Shown here in pieces: positions 1 through 8,469 of a stretch of 37,959 nucleotides of DNA; the stretch's first letter is position 1, and every line of letters starts with the position of its first letter. The DNA comes from an uncultured Alistipes sp. GTDB taxonomy: Bacteria > Bacteroidota > Bacteroidia > Bacteroidales > Rikenellaceae. The stretch is taken from assembly GCA_944323075.1 (NCBI GenBank), contig CALURC010000011.1, positions 1 through 37,959 of the forward strand. Reading direction: 5' to 3'. Position numbers and translations under genes: made by a program. The notes beneath the pieces were generated by a model. That model was not told the origin of the DNA, did no database searches, and saw only the letters and a program-made list of their open reading frames with translations.

Positions 1-260
1 TCTTTGAAGGTTACGCAACGCGCAGAAGGATAATGCAGTAGATAACTAACTAAATCGTAACCTATTACTATCAAGAGCAATTAACCTACGCTCATTTCCA
101 ATAAATTACACTCTTTTCGTAACTTCATACAGCAAAAGTACCAAAATTCAATTTAATGACTCTTGGTTTGTCGTAGGAAATAAAAAAATATTAAATTTGT
201 AAACATGGGATGTATGCGTGCCAATTCCCTTATTTTATGTGAAATAATGACGAAAGAGTT
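1..260. other. Intergenic leader, no gene seen
   Basis: AT-rich stretch at the window edge. Apart from the promoter at 167-199 I see no coding frame or RNA gene. It may hold the 3' flank of a gene lying outside the window. Confidence 0.5.
167..199 (+). promoter_or_regulatory. Bacteroidetes sigma-A type promoter for the DUF4476 gene
   Basis: TTTG at 167-170, a 21-base spacer, then TAAATTTG at 192-199. This matches the Bacteroidetes -33/-7 consensus (TTTG, 19-21 bases, TAnnTTTG). The start codon is 62 bases downstream of the -7 box. Confidence 0.7.
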
Positions 261-857
261 ATGAAAGTACGGAGTACGCTTTTAGGATTGTCGTTGGCGA
301 TGTTTTTCTGCCTCTCGGCCGGTGAAATGGAGGCGCGTTCGCCGCAAGGTGTGCAGATAACCGTTCCGGGTGAATCGGTTACAGTTTATCTGGATGGGAA
401 GCAGGTCTCGGATCCTGCATCCAGTTGCTTTATCGCCCGGATTAAACGTGGAGATCATCGGATCGAAGTGCGCAATTCGTGTGGAGAAGTTATTTACAAC
501 GAGGTGATTCGTTGCCGGAAAAATCAAGTGGAACAGATCCGGCTTGCTTCCCGAACGGGAAAGGTAAAACAGCTCGACAAGAAAAAGTTCGATGAAATGC
601 TCAAAATGATTGAGCATGAGCATTTCGGAGAGGGAAAGAATGCGATTCTCTCGATGGTTGTCGGAGAGAACGGTCTGTCGACCGAGCAGATTCGCCGGAT
701 TCTTGCCTCCTATTCGTTCGACGAAAACAAACTCGAAGCCTTAAAGATGTGTTATCCTTCGGTTGTCGATCCCGAAAACTATTACACGCTTGCCTCTGTA
801 TTTACTTTTGCTTCGAGTAAAAAGAAAATGGCGGCATTTTTGCGGCAAACAAGATAG
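261..857 (+). CDS. Secreted DUF4476-domain protein
   Basis: 198-residue exported protein of unknown function. Residues 1-25 form a signal peptide (MKVRSTLLGLSLAMFFCLSA, then a charged region) without a lipobox, so it is probably periplasmic. Residues 30-95 look like a small beta-rich N-terminal domain, with a short motif (VYLDGKQV) as in PEGA-like folds. Residues 105-195 fit DUF4476: repeated short helices with FDEMLKMIEHEHF, an LDAL-like segment (ENKLEALKMCYPSVVDPENYY) and a final FTFASSKKKMAAFL. The function of DUF4476 is not established. The gene stands alone, with its own promoter at 167-199 and a likely terminator at 887-929, and it converges on mtgA. Confidence 0.75.
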   Translation: MKVRSTLLGLSLAMFFCLSAGEMEARSPQGVQITVPGESVTVYLDGKQVSDPASSCFIARIKRGDHRIEVRNSCGEVIYNEVIRCRKNQVEQIRLASRTGKVKQLDKKKFDEMLKMIEHEHFGEGKNAILSMVVGENGLSTEQIRRILASYSFDENKLEALKMCYPSVVDPENYYTLASVFTFASSKKKMAAFLRQTR

Positions 858-886
858 TTTGGACAGCAAAGAGGGAAGAAAAGTGT

Positions 887-929
887 ACGGAGAAAGTCAC
901 TGATAAAGTGGCTATTCGTCCGTCTTTTT
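887..929 (+). terminator. Probable intrinsic terminator after the DUF4476 gene
   Basis: Arms ACGGA (887-891) and TCCGT (919-923) enclose an inner stem AGTCAC/GTGGCT (895-900/908-913), followed by CTTTTT (924-929). The right arm lies inside the 3' end of the convergent mtgA gene. Confidence 0.5.
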
Positions 930-1604
930 ATCGAAATCGACTTCGCCGAGCTGGTTCATAAGAGTTCGTACTCGCGCTGCACGACGGACCATATAGTCCG
1001 AAGGTGCCTGAAGTTTCATGCGTAGAGGATTCGGGAGTACTGTAGCAATCATCGAGGCTTCATAACGATTCAATTCCGCCGCGCTTTTCTCGTAAATTTC
1101 TTGGGCCGGAGCCTCTACTCCATACATGTTGCAGCCTGTCTCGATAACGTTTAGGTAGACTTCCATGATACGGCGTTTGTTCCAGCAAAATTCGATCAAA
1201 ACCGTATAATATGCTTCGATCCCTTTGCGGAACCATGTCCGGGAAGGAAGACAGAAGACATTTTTTGCCGTTTGCTGAGAAATGGTACTTCCTCCGCGCA
1301 GACGTTTGCCTTCTCTGTTTTCGTCGAGAGCCTGATTGATGGCATCCCAATCGAAACCGTTATGAGTAAGATAATTGTTGTCCTCTGTAGCTACGACGGC
1401 TTGTATCATCGTAGGGTTGATTTTTTCAAGAGGAACCCAATTGGAGTGGACTGACAGCCCCTCTTCACGTAGATTTTCAAATAACCGTACGACTTTAAGC
1501 GGAGTTACTGTTACCGGAATGAAACGGAACAACAGGGCCGTACTGACCGAGTAGGTCAGAAAAAACAGAATGATGTAGATTATCAAACGTTTCAGATAAC
1601 GCAT
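912..1604 (-). CDS. mtgA: Monofunctional biosynthetic peptidoglycan transglycosylase
   Basis: 230-residue GT51 enzyme that polymerises lipid II into glycan strands at the outer face of the inner membrane. An N-terminal membrane anchor covers residues 5-28 (hydrophobic, after MRYLKR). The catalytic domain shows the GT51 signatures: EDNNYLTHNGFDWDAI with the catalytic glutamate near residue 74, then RGGSTISQQTAKNVF, then RRIMEVYLNVIETG. The length matches stand-alone MtgA (about 230 residues), and there is no transpeptidase domain. The gene is transcribed toward the DUF4476 gene and away from PFOR, with a -7 box candidate at 1681-1688. Assignment is firm. Confidence 0.95.
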   Translation of the reverse strand: MRYLKRLIIYIILFFLTYSVSTALLFRFIPVTVTPLKVVRLFENLREEGLSVHSNWVPLEKINPTMIQAVVATEDNNYLTHNGFDWDAINQALDENREGKRLRGGSTISQQTAKNVFCLPSRTWFRKGIEAYYTVLIEFCWNKRRIMEVYLNVIETGCNMYGVEAPAQEIYEKSAAELNRYEASMIATVLPNPLRMKLQAPSDYMVRRAARVRTLMNQLGEVDFDKKTDE

Positions 1605-1680
1605 AAGAAAAACAGACTCCGTTGCAGGTAATACCGATCCGTAAAGAGGGAACCCGTTGTTATTTCTGTGAGAACCCGGA

Positions 1681-1688
1681 CAAAAATA
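1681..1688 (-). promoter_or_regulatory. Candidate -7 box for mtgA
   Basis: Reads TATTTTTG on the minus strand, 77 bases before the mtgA start codon. No clear TTTG -33 box sits 19-21 bases upstream, so support is moderate. Confidence 0.45.
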
Positions 1689-1751
1689 GTGTAATTTTTA
1701 TCATTCGGGTGCGAAAAAAAGAGAAAAATATTCGAATTAAAATATAAGCTG

Positions 1752-1759
1752 TATATTTG
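1752..1759 (+). promoter_or_regulatory. -7 promoter box for the PFOR gene
   Basis: TATATTTG, an exact match to TAnnTTTG, 67 bases before the start codon. The expected -33 region has only a weak TTC-type match. Confidence 0.6.
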
Positions 1760-1826
1760 CACCGTTTTTTGAAGGGTCTATATATAATTGGGAAATACCT
1801 AAGAAAATAAAATCATTTTTAAAAAG

Positions 1827-4800
1827 ATGGCACAGAAAAAGTTTATCACTTGTGACGGTAATTATGCGGCCGCTCACATCGCTTACATGTTTAGCGAGGT
1901 GGCAGCAATCTATCCGATCACTCCGTCCTCGACCATGGCAGAGTATGTCGACGAATGGGCTGCAAACGGACGTAAAAACATGTTCGGTGAAAAAGTGAAA
2001 GTTGTTGAAATGCAATCAGAAGCCGGTGCTGCCGGTGCGGTGCATGGTTCGCTCCAGAGTGGGGCCTTGACTTCAACGTTCACTGCATCGCAAGGATTGT
2101 TGTTGATGATCCCGAATATGTATAAAATCGCCGGCGAATTGTTGCCGTGTGTCTTTCATGTGTCGGCTCGGGCTCTTGCTGCTCAGGCTTTGTCTATTTT
2201 TGGTGATCATCAGGATGTGATGGCAACCCGTCAGACGGGATTTGCCATGTTGGCATCAGGTAGTGTTCAGGAGGTGATGGATCTGGCCGGTGTGGCTCAC
2301 CTCGTGGCTATCAAATCTCGCGTGCCGTTCCTGCACTTCTTCGATGGTTTCCGAACTTCGCACGAAATCCAAAAAATTGAAATGATCGACGAGGAGGCTT
2401 TGACCTCTCTGCTCGATCGGAAAGCTCTGGCTGAGTTCCGGAAGAGAGCCTTGAATCCGGCTCACCCCGTAACGCGTGGAACTGCCCAGAACTCCGATAT
2501 CTATTTCCAAACGCGTGAGGCATCTAATAAATTCTATAACGCTGTACCTGATCTCGTGGCAGAGACTATGGCTGAGATCAGCAAAATCACCGGTCGGGAA
2601 TATAAACCGTTTACTTATTATGGTGATCCCGATGCTGAGAACATCATTATCGCGATGGGATCGGCTACCGAAACAATCAAGGAGACCATCGATTACATGC
2701 AGTCGAAAGGCGAGAAGGCAGGTCTTATTTCGGTACATCTCTATCGTCCCTTCTCGGCAAAATATCTGTTGAGCGTTATGCCGAAATCGGTAAAACGTAT
2801 TTGTGTATTGGATCGTACCAAAGAACCCGGTGCCAATGGCGAGCCGCTCTATCTGGATGTACTTGAAGCTCTTAATGGAACGGATTGCAAACCGTTGGTT
2901 ATCAATGGTAGATATGGCCTCTCTTCGAAAGATACCACGCCTGCTTTGATGTTGGCTGTTTACGAGAACTTGAAGGCAAATGAACCGAAAAACCACTTTA
3001 CGGTAGGTATTGTCGATGATGTTACCTTTACCTCGCTTCCTGTTGGTCCTGAACTTCATTTGGAAAATTCAGGTACATTCGAAGCTCGTTTTATCGGTTT
3101 GGGTGCTGACGGTACGGTGGGGGCCAATAAAAACTCGATCAAAATTATTGGTAATTCGACCGATAAATATTGTCAAGCATATTTTGCGTATGACTCGAAA
3201 AAATCGGGTGGATATACTTCATCTCACCTGCGTTTCGGAGACACTCCGATTCGTTCTCCCTATTTGGTCAATACGCCGGACTTCGTGGCTTGTCACGTGC
3301 CCTCTTATTTGGGAAAATATGATCTGTTGAAAGGTCTGAAAGACGGTGGTACCTTCTTGTTGAACAGCATCTGGGATGAGGAAACGACCAAAAAACATCT
3401 GCCTGATGCAATGAAGAAGTATCTGGCCGAGCATAAGATCAACTTCTATATCATTAATGCAACGAAAATCGCTGCAGAGATCGGACTTGGTAGTCGTACC
3501 AATACGATCATGCAGAGCGCTTTCTTCAAGGTTTCGGGAGTCATTCCTTACGAACAGGCCAAAGAGGAGATGAAAAAAGCCATCTACAAGTCTTATGGCA
3601 AGAAAGGTGAGGAAGTGGTAAATATGAACTACGCCGCTGTTGAACAAGGTGGAGCCGTGACCAAAATCGAAGTACCTGCCGAATGGGCTAATCTGACGGT
3701 TACCGAAGCTAAAGAGGAGGAAGTTCCAGAATTTATCAGCAAGATCGTTCGTCCGATCGAAGCGATGGAAGGTGATAAATTACCGGTCAGCGCATTCAAT
3801 GGTCGCGAAGATGGAACATGGGATGCAGGTACGTCTCGCTATGAAAAACGAGGTGTAGCTGTGAAAGTTCCCGAATGGCAATCTGAAAACTGTATCCAAT
3901 GTAACCAGTGTGCATATGTTTGTCCTCATGCTGCTATCCGTCCGTTCCTTTTGACCGATGAAGAGGCTGCTGCTGCACCTGCCGACATGAAGACCATTCA
4001 GGGTGTCGGAGCTACCAAAGCCTACAAGTTCAGAATGCAGGTTTCTGTATTGGATTGTACCGGTTGTGGAAACTGTGCGAACATCTGTCCGGCACCGAAC
4101 AAGGCGTTGGTAATGAAACCGCTCGAAAGCCAAATCGAAAAGGGTGAGGCCGACAACTGGACTTATATGAACGAAAAGGTCGGATATAAAGATACGATTG
4201 TTGATAAGACCAAAACAGTGAAGAACAGTCAGTTCGCTCAACCGTTGTTCGAGTTCTCCGGAGCTTGTGCAGGTTGTGGTGAGACGCCTTATATCAAAGC
4301 GGTTACTCAACTGTTCGGCGATCGGATGATCATTGCGAATGCAACCGGATGTTCGTCAATTTATGGCGGTTCGGCTCCCTCTTCTCCTTATTGCACCAAC
4401 AGCAAGGGATACGGTCCGGCTTGGGCAAACTCTCTGTTCGAGGATAATGCCGAGTTCGGTTTGGGTATTGCTTCGGGTGTAGAGAAGTTGCGCGAGAATT
4501 TGGCTGCTTTGGTTGCTCAGGCTGTTGAAAACGAAAGTTGTTCAGCCGAAATCAAAGAGTTGTTGAATGAGTGGCTGGCCAACAAAGACGATGTGGCGAA
4601 GAGCGAAGAGATCTCGGCCCGTTTGATACCGATGCTCGAAGCTGCAGATTGTCCGTTGTGCAAAGAGATCCTCGAGATGAAAGACTACTTCGTTAAGAAG
4701 TCGCTTTGGATCATCGGAGGTGATGGTTGGGCTTACGATATCGGATTCGGTGGTTTGGATCACGTGATCGCTTCGGGTAAGAATGTGAACATTCTCGTTC

Positions 4801-5369
4801 TCGATACCGAGGTCTACTCGAATACCGGTGGACAGTCATCGAAGAGTACGCCGACCGGTGCTGTAGCCAAATTCGCTTCTGCCGGAAAACGTGTACGTAA
4901 AAAAGATCTCGGTGCAATGGCCATGACTTACGGTTATGTATATGTGGCTCAGGTTGCGATGGGTGCAAATCACAATCAATATTTGCAAACCATCAAAGAG
5001 GCTGAGGCATATGACGGTCCTTCTTTGATCATTGCTTACGCACCGTGTATCAATCACGGAATCAAAGGTGGTATGGGTCTCTCTCAGATTACCGAAAAAG
5101 AGGCTGTTGAGTCAGGTTATTGGCATTTGTGGAGATACAATCCTATGTTGCCTGCTCAAGGAAAGAATCCCTTCACATTGGATTCTAAGGAACCCGATTG
5201 GAGTAAGTTCCAAGAGTTCTTGAATAAAGAGGTTCGTTACACGTCTTTGGTGAAGATGTTCCCTACCGAAGCTCAAGAACTGTTTGCTGCATCTGAAGCT
5301 GATGCCAAATGGCGTTACGATACCTATAAACGCTATGCGGCAATGGACTATTCAAACGAAAAGAAATAG
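1827..5369 (+). CDS. nifJ: Pyruvate:ferredoxin (flavodoxin) oxidoreductase
   Basis: 1180-residue single-chain PFOR. It oxidises pyruvate with CoA to acetyl-CoA and CO2 and reduces ferredoxin or flavodoxin, which is the anaerobic entry to acetyl-CoA. Order of parts: pyrimidine-side thiamine diphosphate domain at the N-terminus (YPITPSSTMAEYVDEW near residue 32); a central transketolase-C-like and CoA-binding region; two [4Fe-4S] ferredoxin motifs, CIQCNQCAYVCP near 690 and CTGCGNCANICP near 745; the third cluster and pyrophosphate-side domain starting at CAGCGETPY near 814; and the TPP/Mg motif GGDGWAYDIGFGGLDH near 970 with DTEVYSNTGGQSS. The length is typical of the homodimeric enzyme. It is monocistronic, between the promoter at 1752 and the terminator at 5395. 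Confidence 0.97.
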   Translation: MAQKKFITCDGNYAAAHIAYMFSEVAAIYPITPSSTMAEYVDEWAANGRKNMFGEKVKVVEMQSEAGAAGAVHGSLQSGALTSTFTASQGLLLMIPNMYKIAGELLPCVFHVSARALAAQALSIFGDHQDVMATRQTGFAMLASGSVQEVMDLAGVAHLVAIKSRVPFLHFFDGFRTSHEIQKIEMIDEEALTSLLDRKALAEFRKRALNPAHPVTRGTAQNSDIYFQTREASNKFYNAVPDLVAETMAEISKITGREYKPFTYYGDPDAENIIIAMGSATETIKETIDYMQSKGEKAGLISVHLYRPFSAKYLLSVMPKSVKRICVLDRTKEPGANGEPLYLDVLEALNGTDCKPLVINGRYGLSSKDTTPALMLAVYENLKANEPKNHFTVGIVDDVTFTSLPVGPELHLENSGTFEARFIGLGADGTVGANKNSIKIIGNSTDKYCQAYFAYDSKKSGGYTSSHLRFGDTPIRSPYLVNTPDFVACHVPSYLGKYDLLKGLKDGGTFLLNSIWDEETTKKHLPDAMKKYLAEHKINFYIINATKIAAEIGLGSRTNTIMQSAFFKVSGVIPYEQAKEEMKKAIYKSYGKKGEEVVNMNYAAVEQGGAVTKIEVPAEWANLTVTEAKEEEVPEFISKIVRPIEAMEGDKLPVSAFNGREDGTWDAGTSRYEKRGVAVKVPEWQSENCIQCNQCAYVCPHAAIRPFLLTDEEAAAAPADMKTIQGVGATKAYKFRMQVSVLDCTGCGNCANICPAPNKALVMKPLESQIEKGEADNWTYMNEKVGYKDTIVDKTKTVKNSQFAQPLFEFSGACAGCGETPYIKAVTQLFGDRMIIANATGCSSIYGGSAPSSPYCTNSKGYGPAWANSLFEDNAEFGLGIASGVEKLRENLAALVAQAVENESCSAEIKELLNEWLANKDDVAKSEEISARLIPMLEAADCPLCKEILEMKDYFVKKSLWIIGGDGWAYDIGFGGLDHVIASGKNVNILVLDTEVYSNTGGQSSKSTPTGAVAKFASAGKRVRKKDLGAMAMTYGYVYVAQVAMGANHNQYLQTIKEAEAYDGPSLIIAYAPCINHGIKGGMGLSQITEKEAVESGYWHLWRYNPMLPAQGKNPFTLDSKEPDWSKFQEFLNKEVRYTSLVKMFPTEAQELFAASEADAKWRYDTYKRYAAMDYSNEKK

Positions 5370-5394
5370 TAGATCCTGTTTATAGTTTTTCATG

Positions 5395-5430
5395 AAAAAG
5401 AGAACCAGTTGATGCTGGTTCTCTTTTTTT
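5395..5430 (+). terminator. Intrinsic terminator after PFOR
   Basis: Arms AAAAAGAGAACCAG (5395-5408) and CTGGTTCTCTTTTT (from 5415) form a long stem around a 6-base loop, ending in a run of T. Confidence 0.9.
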
Positions 5431-5479
5431 GTCGAGAAAAAGGCTTGGTCCAATGCCTGAGATTATTCGTTTTGCAGAT

Positions 5480-5510
5480 TTTGAAGAATCCGTTTTTTAT
5501 TGTAAATTTG
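5480..5510 (+). promoter_or_regulatory. Promoter for transketolase
   Basis: TTTG at 5480-5483, a 19-base spacer, then TAAATTTG at 5503-5510. This is a full Bacteroidetes -33/-7 promoter 87 bases before the start codon. Confidence 0.75.
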
Positions 5511-5597
5511 TTTCCATGTTGTCGCATGCCGATGCTCTCGGTTGTGCGGGTTGACGAAAATTAGTCTTAAACCTTAAAAATACTAACTGAATTAAAC

Positions 5598-7625
5598 ATG
5601 AAAGACTTGACGACAAGAGCTGCGGATAATATCCGTATCCTCGCAGCTTCGATGGTGGAAAAAGCCAAGTCGGGACATCCCGGCGGGGCAATGGGTGGTG
5701 CCGATTTTGTTAACATCCTCTATTCGGAATACCTGAACTATAATCCGGAAGATCCTCGTTATCCGTTCAGAGATCGGTTCTTCCTCGATCCGGGACATAT
5801 GTCACCGATGCTCTATTCGGTTCTTGCGTTGGCCGGTTATTTCAATATGGATGAAATCGCGGCATTCCGTCAATGGGGAAGTCCTACACCTGGACACCCG
5901 GAGGTCGATCTCGATCGGGGTATTGAGAATACTTCCGGACCACTTGGTCAGGGACATGCCATGGCCCTGGGTGCTGCAATCGCCGAGCGTTTTATGGTAG
6001 CTCATTTTGGTGAGTGGGTTGCTCACAAAACATATGCTTTTATCTCTGACGGAGGTATTCAGGAAGAGGTCTCTCAGGGAGTAGGCCGGATTGCTGGACA
6101 CCTCGGATTGAGCAACTTTATCATGTTCTACGATTCGAACAATATTCAGCTCTCGACAAAAGTAGAAGAAGTTTCGACAGAGGATATTGTTGCCAAGTAT
6201 GAGGCTTGGGGATGGAATGTGATCAGCATCGACGGAAATAATGCGGCTGAAATTCGTCAGGCGTTGAACCGTGCGATCGCCGAGACTGAAAAACCGACCT
6301 TGATCGTAGGCCATACGTTGATGGGTAAAGGTGCTTTAGGAAAAGAGGGAGAAGATTTCTCGAATAAGGTTTCCACCCACGGGCAACCGCTTTCTGCAGC
6401 AGGAGGTGACATCGCGAAAACCGTAGCTGCTTTGGGTGGTGATCCGGAGAATCCGTTCGTGATTTTCGATGACGTGAAAGAGCTTTATGCAAAACGCCGC
6501 GAAGCTTTGAAGAAATGGTATGCACTCCGCAAAGAAGAGGAGTCGATTTGGAGAGCATCGAATAAAGAGTTGGCAGCTAAGCTCGATCTTTTCCTTTCGG
6601 GTAAGACTCCGGAGATTGACTATTCGAAGATCGCGTGTGGTGATAATGTAGCGACTCGTGCAGCATCTGCAGCAGTGCTCTCATATCTGGCAGAACATGT
6701 TGAAAATATGATTGTCGCTTCGGCGGACTTGAGCAACTCGGACAAGACCGACGGTTTCCTCAAGAAAACGCATGCCATGACCAAAGGCGACTTTACGGGA
6801 CGTTTCCTGCAACCCGGTGTAGCTGAGTTTACGATGGCTTGTATCATGAACGGTATGGCTCTGCACGGCGGTGTCATTCCTGCCTGCGGTACGTTCTTCG
6901 TATTCTCTGACTATATGAAGCCGGTTTTGCGTATTGCAGCTCTGCAACGTCTCCCGGTAAAATATGTGTGGACGCACGACTCATTCCGTGTCGGCGAGGA
7001 CGGGCCTACGCATCAACCGGTAGAACATGAGGCTCAGTTACGTTTGATGGAGCAATTAAGAAATCACAAAGGTGAACGTTCCGTTGTGGTGCTGCGTCCA
7101 GCTGATAGTTATGAAACGGTTGCTGCTTGGAAAATCGCAATGGAGAATGAACGTCCGACTGCATTGATTCTTTCTCGTCAGAATATCAAGAATTTGCCAG
7201 CTGCCAGTGGTGATCGGGCTAAAGAGGCTATGCAGGCTGTCAAAGGTGCATATATTGTAGAGGACTGTGCGGGGACACCGGATGTTATCCTCTTGGCTAG
7301 CGGTTCGGAGGTGGCTACGTTGGTAGACGGTGCCGAAAAGCTGAAAGCAGACGGGTTGAAGGTTCGCGTTGTGTCGGTTCCTTCAGAGGGTCTGTTCCGC
7401 GATCAGCCGAAAGAGTATCAACAAAGCGTTCTCCCTTGTGGTGTACCCAAGTTCGGTATGACTTCAGGACTTCCTGTTACGCTTGCTGGATTGGTGGGTA
7501 ATGATGGAGTTATTTTCGGACTTGACCATTTCGGATATTCAGCTCCTGCGAGTGTGCTTGATAAAGAGTTCGGATTCTCAGGTGAGAATGTGTACAATCA
7601 AGTAAAAGCAATGCTGAAGAAGTAA
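5598..7625 (+). CDS. tkt: Transketolase
   Basis: 675-residue thiamine-dependent transketolase that moves two-carbon ketol units between pentose, triose and hexose phosphates in the non-oxidative pentose phosphate pathway. Family marks: KSGHPGGAMGGADF near residue 24, HMSPMLYSVLALAGY near 66, GPLGQGHAMALG near 114, the TPP/Mg segment SDGGIQEEVSQG near 149 continuing to FYDSNNIQLST, and the pyrimidine-side loop DSFRVGEDGPTHQPVEHEAQLR near 460. The C-terminal domain is complete and the length is normal (about 665-680). The magnesium-binding segment reads SDGG rather than the common GDGC, a tolerated variant. It has its own promoter and terminator. Confidence 0.96.
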   Translation: MKDLTTRAADNIRILAASMVEKAKSGHPGGAMGGADFVNILYSEYLNYNPEDPRYPFRDRFFLDPGHMSPMLYSVLALAGYFNMDEIAAFRQWGSPTPGHPEVDLDRGIENTSGPLGQGHAMALGAAIAERFMVAHFGEWVAHKTYAFISDGGIQEEVSQGVGRIAGHLGLSNFIMFYDSNNIQLSTKVEEVSTEDIVAKYEAWGWNVISIDGNNAAEIRQALNRAIAETEKPTLIVGHTLMGKGALGKEGEDFSNKVSTHGQPLSAAGGDIAKTVAALGGDPENPFVIFDDVKELYAKRREALKKWYALRKEEESIWRASNKELAAKLDLFLSGKTPEIDYSKIACGDNVATRAASAAVLSYLAEHVENMIVASADLSNSDKTDGFLKKTHAMTKGDFTGRFLQPGVAEFTMACIMNGMALHGGVIPACGTFFVFSDYMKPVLRIAALQRLPVKYVWTHDSFRVGEDGPTHQPVEHEAQLRLMEQLRNHKGERSVVVLRPADSYETVAAWKIAMENERPTALILSRQNIKNLPAASGDRAKEAMQAVKGAYIVEDCAGTPDVILLASGSEVATLVDGAEKLKADGLKVRVVSVPSEGLFRDQPKEYQQSVLPCGVPKFGMTSGLPVTLAGLVGNDGVIFGLDHFGYSAPASVLDKEFGFSGENVYNQVKAMLKK

Positions 7626-7652
7626 GAGTCTTTTTAATTTTGATATTTGGTT

Positions 7653-7681
7653 GCGGACCGGTCTTATATAGATCGGTCCGC
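7653..7681 (+). terminator. Intrinsic terminator after transketolase
   Basis: Stem GCGGACCGGTC / GATCGGTCCGC (7653-7663 and 7671-7681) with one G-T pair and a 7-base loop, followed by TTCATTT. Confidence 0.75.
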
Positions 7682-7770
7682 TTCATTTATGAATATTATC
7701 CACCGGCACAAAAGTTGATTGCAAAAGTTCTGTATGTCAGAATTTTTACATCTCAATAAATGTGTCGAAA

Positions 7771-8397
7771 ATGAAGTGTATTAGGTGTATACACACTCAT
7801 CTTATTGTCTTTTTTTGTAGGGGAAAGTGTTTCTTCCCAAATCTTGAAAAATAATATTCTGCCCGATGTCATAGTCATTAATCGTAAAGGTTTCGTCGAT
7901 TCCTTGTTTGCCTCAGAAGTAATTTCAAAATATTATGCGACATTGGAAAAGGGCTTCAGACAGGTTGGGTTACCTCGATTTATCATATCGGGGCGAGAGT
8001 AAAGATGATTTTTGGTCTCAGGGGTAATGTAAATATGCGTTTATCATATGACTATGGAGGCATGAGTGTAGTTTAGATTTTATTCCCAATCCACGTATGG
8101 ATTATACGGTTACAAAGTACTTAAGATGATGGGGTGGATTTACTGGCTAACAGAGGTAAATTTCATCCATATTTATACCAACATTCGTGTATAATGTGTG
8201 GTGAATGTATTTGAAAAAAGATTATAAAAACTTCGATAGTATCGTTTGTCACATTATCTTTTGGCAATTTTTTTTATTTAACAGGTATCTGTCAGGTTGG
8301 AGTAGCTCATCTATATGGTATAAGATGTTATATGAACGGAAGTCAGGGATATGTCAATAGAATCCAAGCTTATTGTTTAATATATATATTGATATAA
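7771..8397 (+). pseudogene. Decayed outer-membrane porin gene (DcaP-like family)
   Basis: About 630 bases holding pieces of one gene in three frames. ATG at 7771 begins a signal peptide (MKCIRCIHTHLIVFF). A frameshift at the T7 run 7810-7816 moves it into GESVSSQILKN and on to KGFVDSLFASEVISKYY, ending at 8002. Frame 1 then gives GLRGNVNMRLSYDYGG (about 8014-8061), and frame 3 gives LDFIPNPRMDYTVTKYLR (about 8073-8126). From 8284 frame 1 gives CQVGVAHLYGIRCYMNGSQGYVNRIQA with a stop at 8395. From memory, a conserved barrel start (G-NV-MR-SYD-GG, then DFIP) and a C-terminal NGS-G-ANRIQA are typical of Bacteroidales DcaP-like trimeric porins of about 400 residues. Most of the barrel is deleted. 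The family name is inferred; the broken state is seen directly. Confidence 0.6.
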
Positions 8398-8437
8398 AAA
8401 GAAGAGTCTGTGTTAACACAGACTCTTCTTTTTATAT
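8392..8437. terminator. Perfect bidirectional terminator palindrome
   Basis: A 46-nt perfect palindrome centred between 8414 and 8415 (core AAGAGTCTGTG, TTAA, CACAGACTCTT) with an A-run on the left and a T-run on the right. It serves both the FN3 lipoprotein gene ending at 8470 on the minus strand and the former porin gene on the plus strand, whose stop codon overlaps it. Confidence 0.9.
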
Positions 8438-8469
8438 GTACTAGATTTTCTTGCAAAAATTCATTTTTA

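Noticed and set aside
7805-8002. 65-codon open frame taken as an independent small gene
   Set aside because: It starts with TTG inside the T7 run and continues a signal peptide from ATG 7771 in another frame. It is one fragment of the porin pseudogene.
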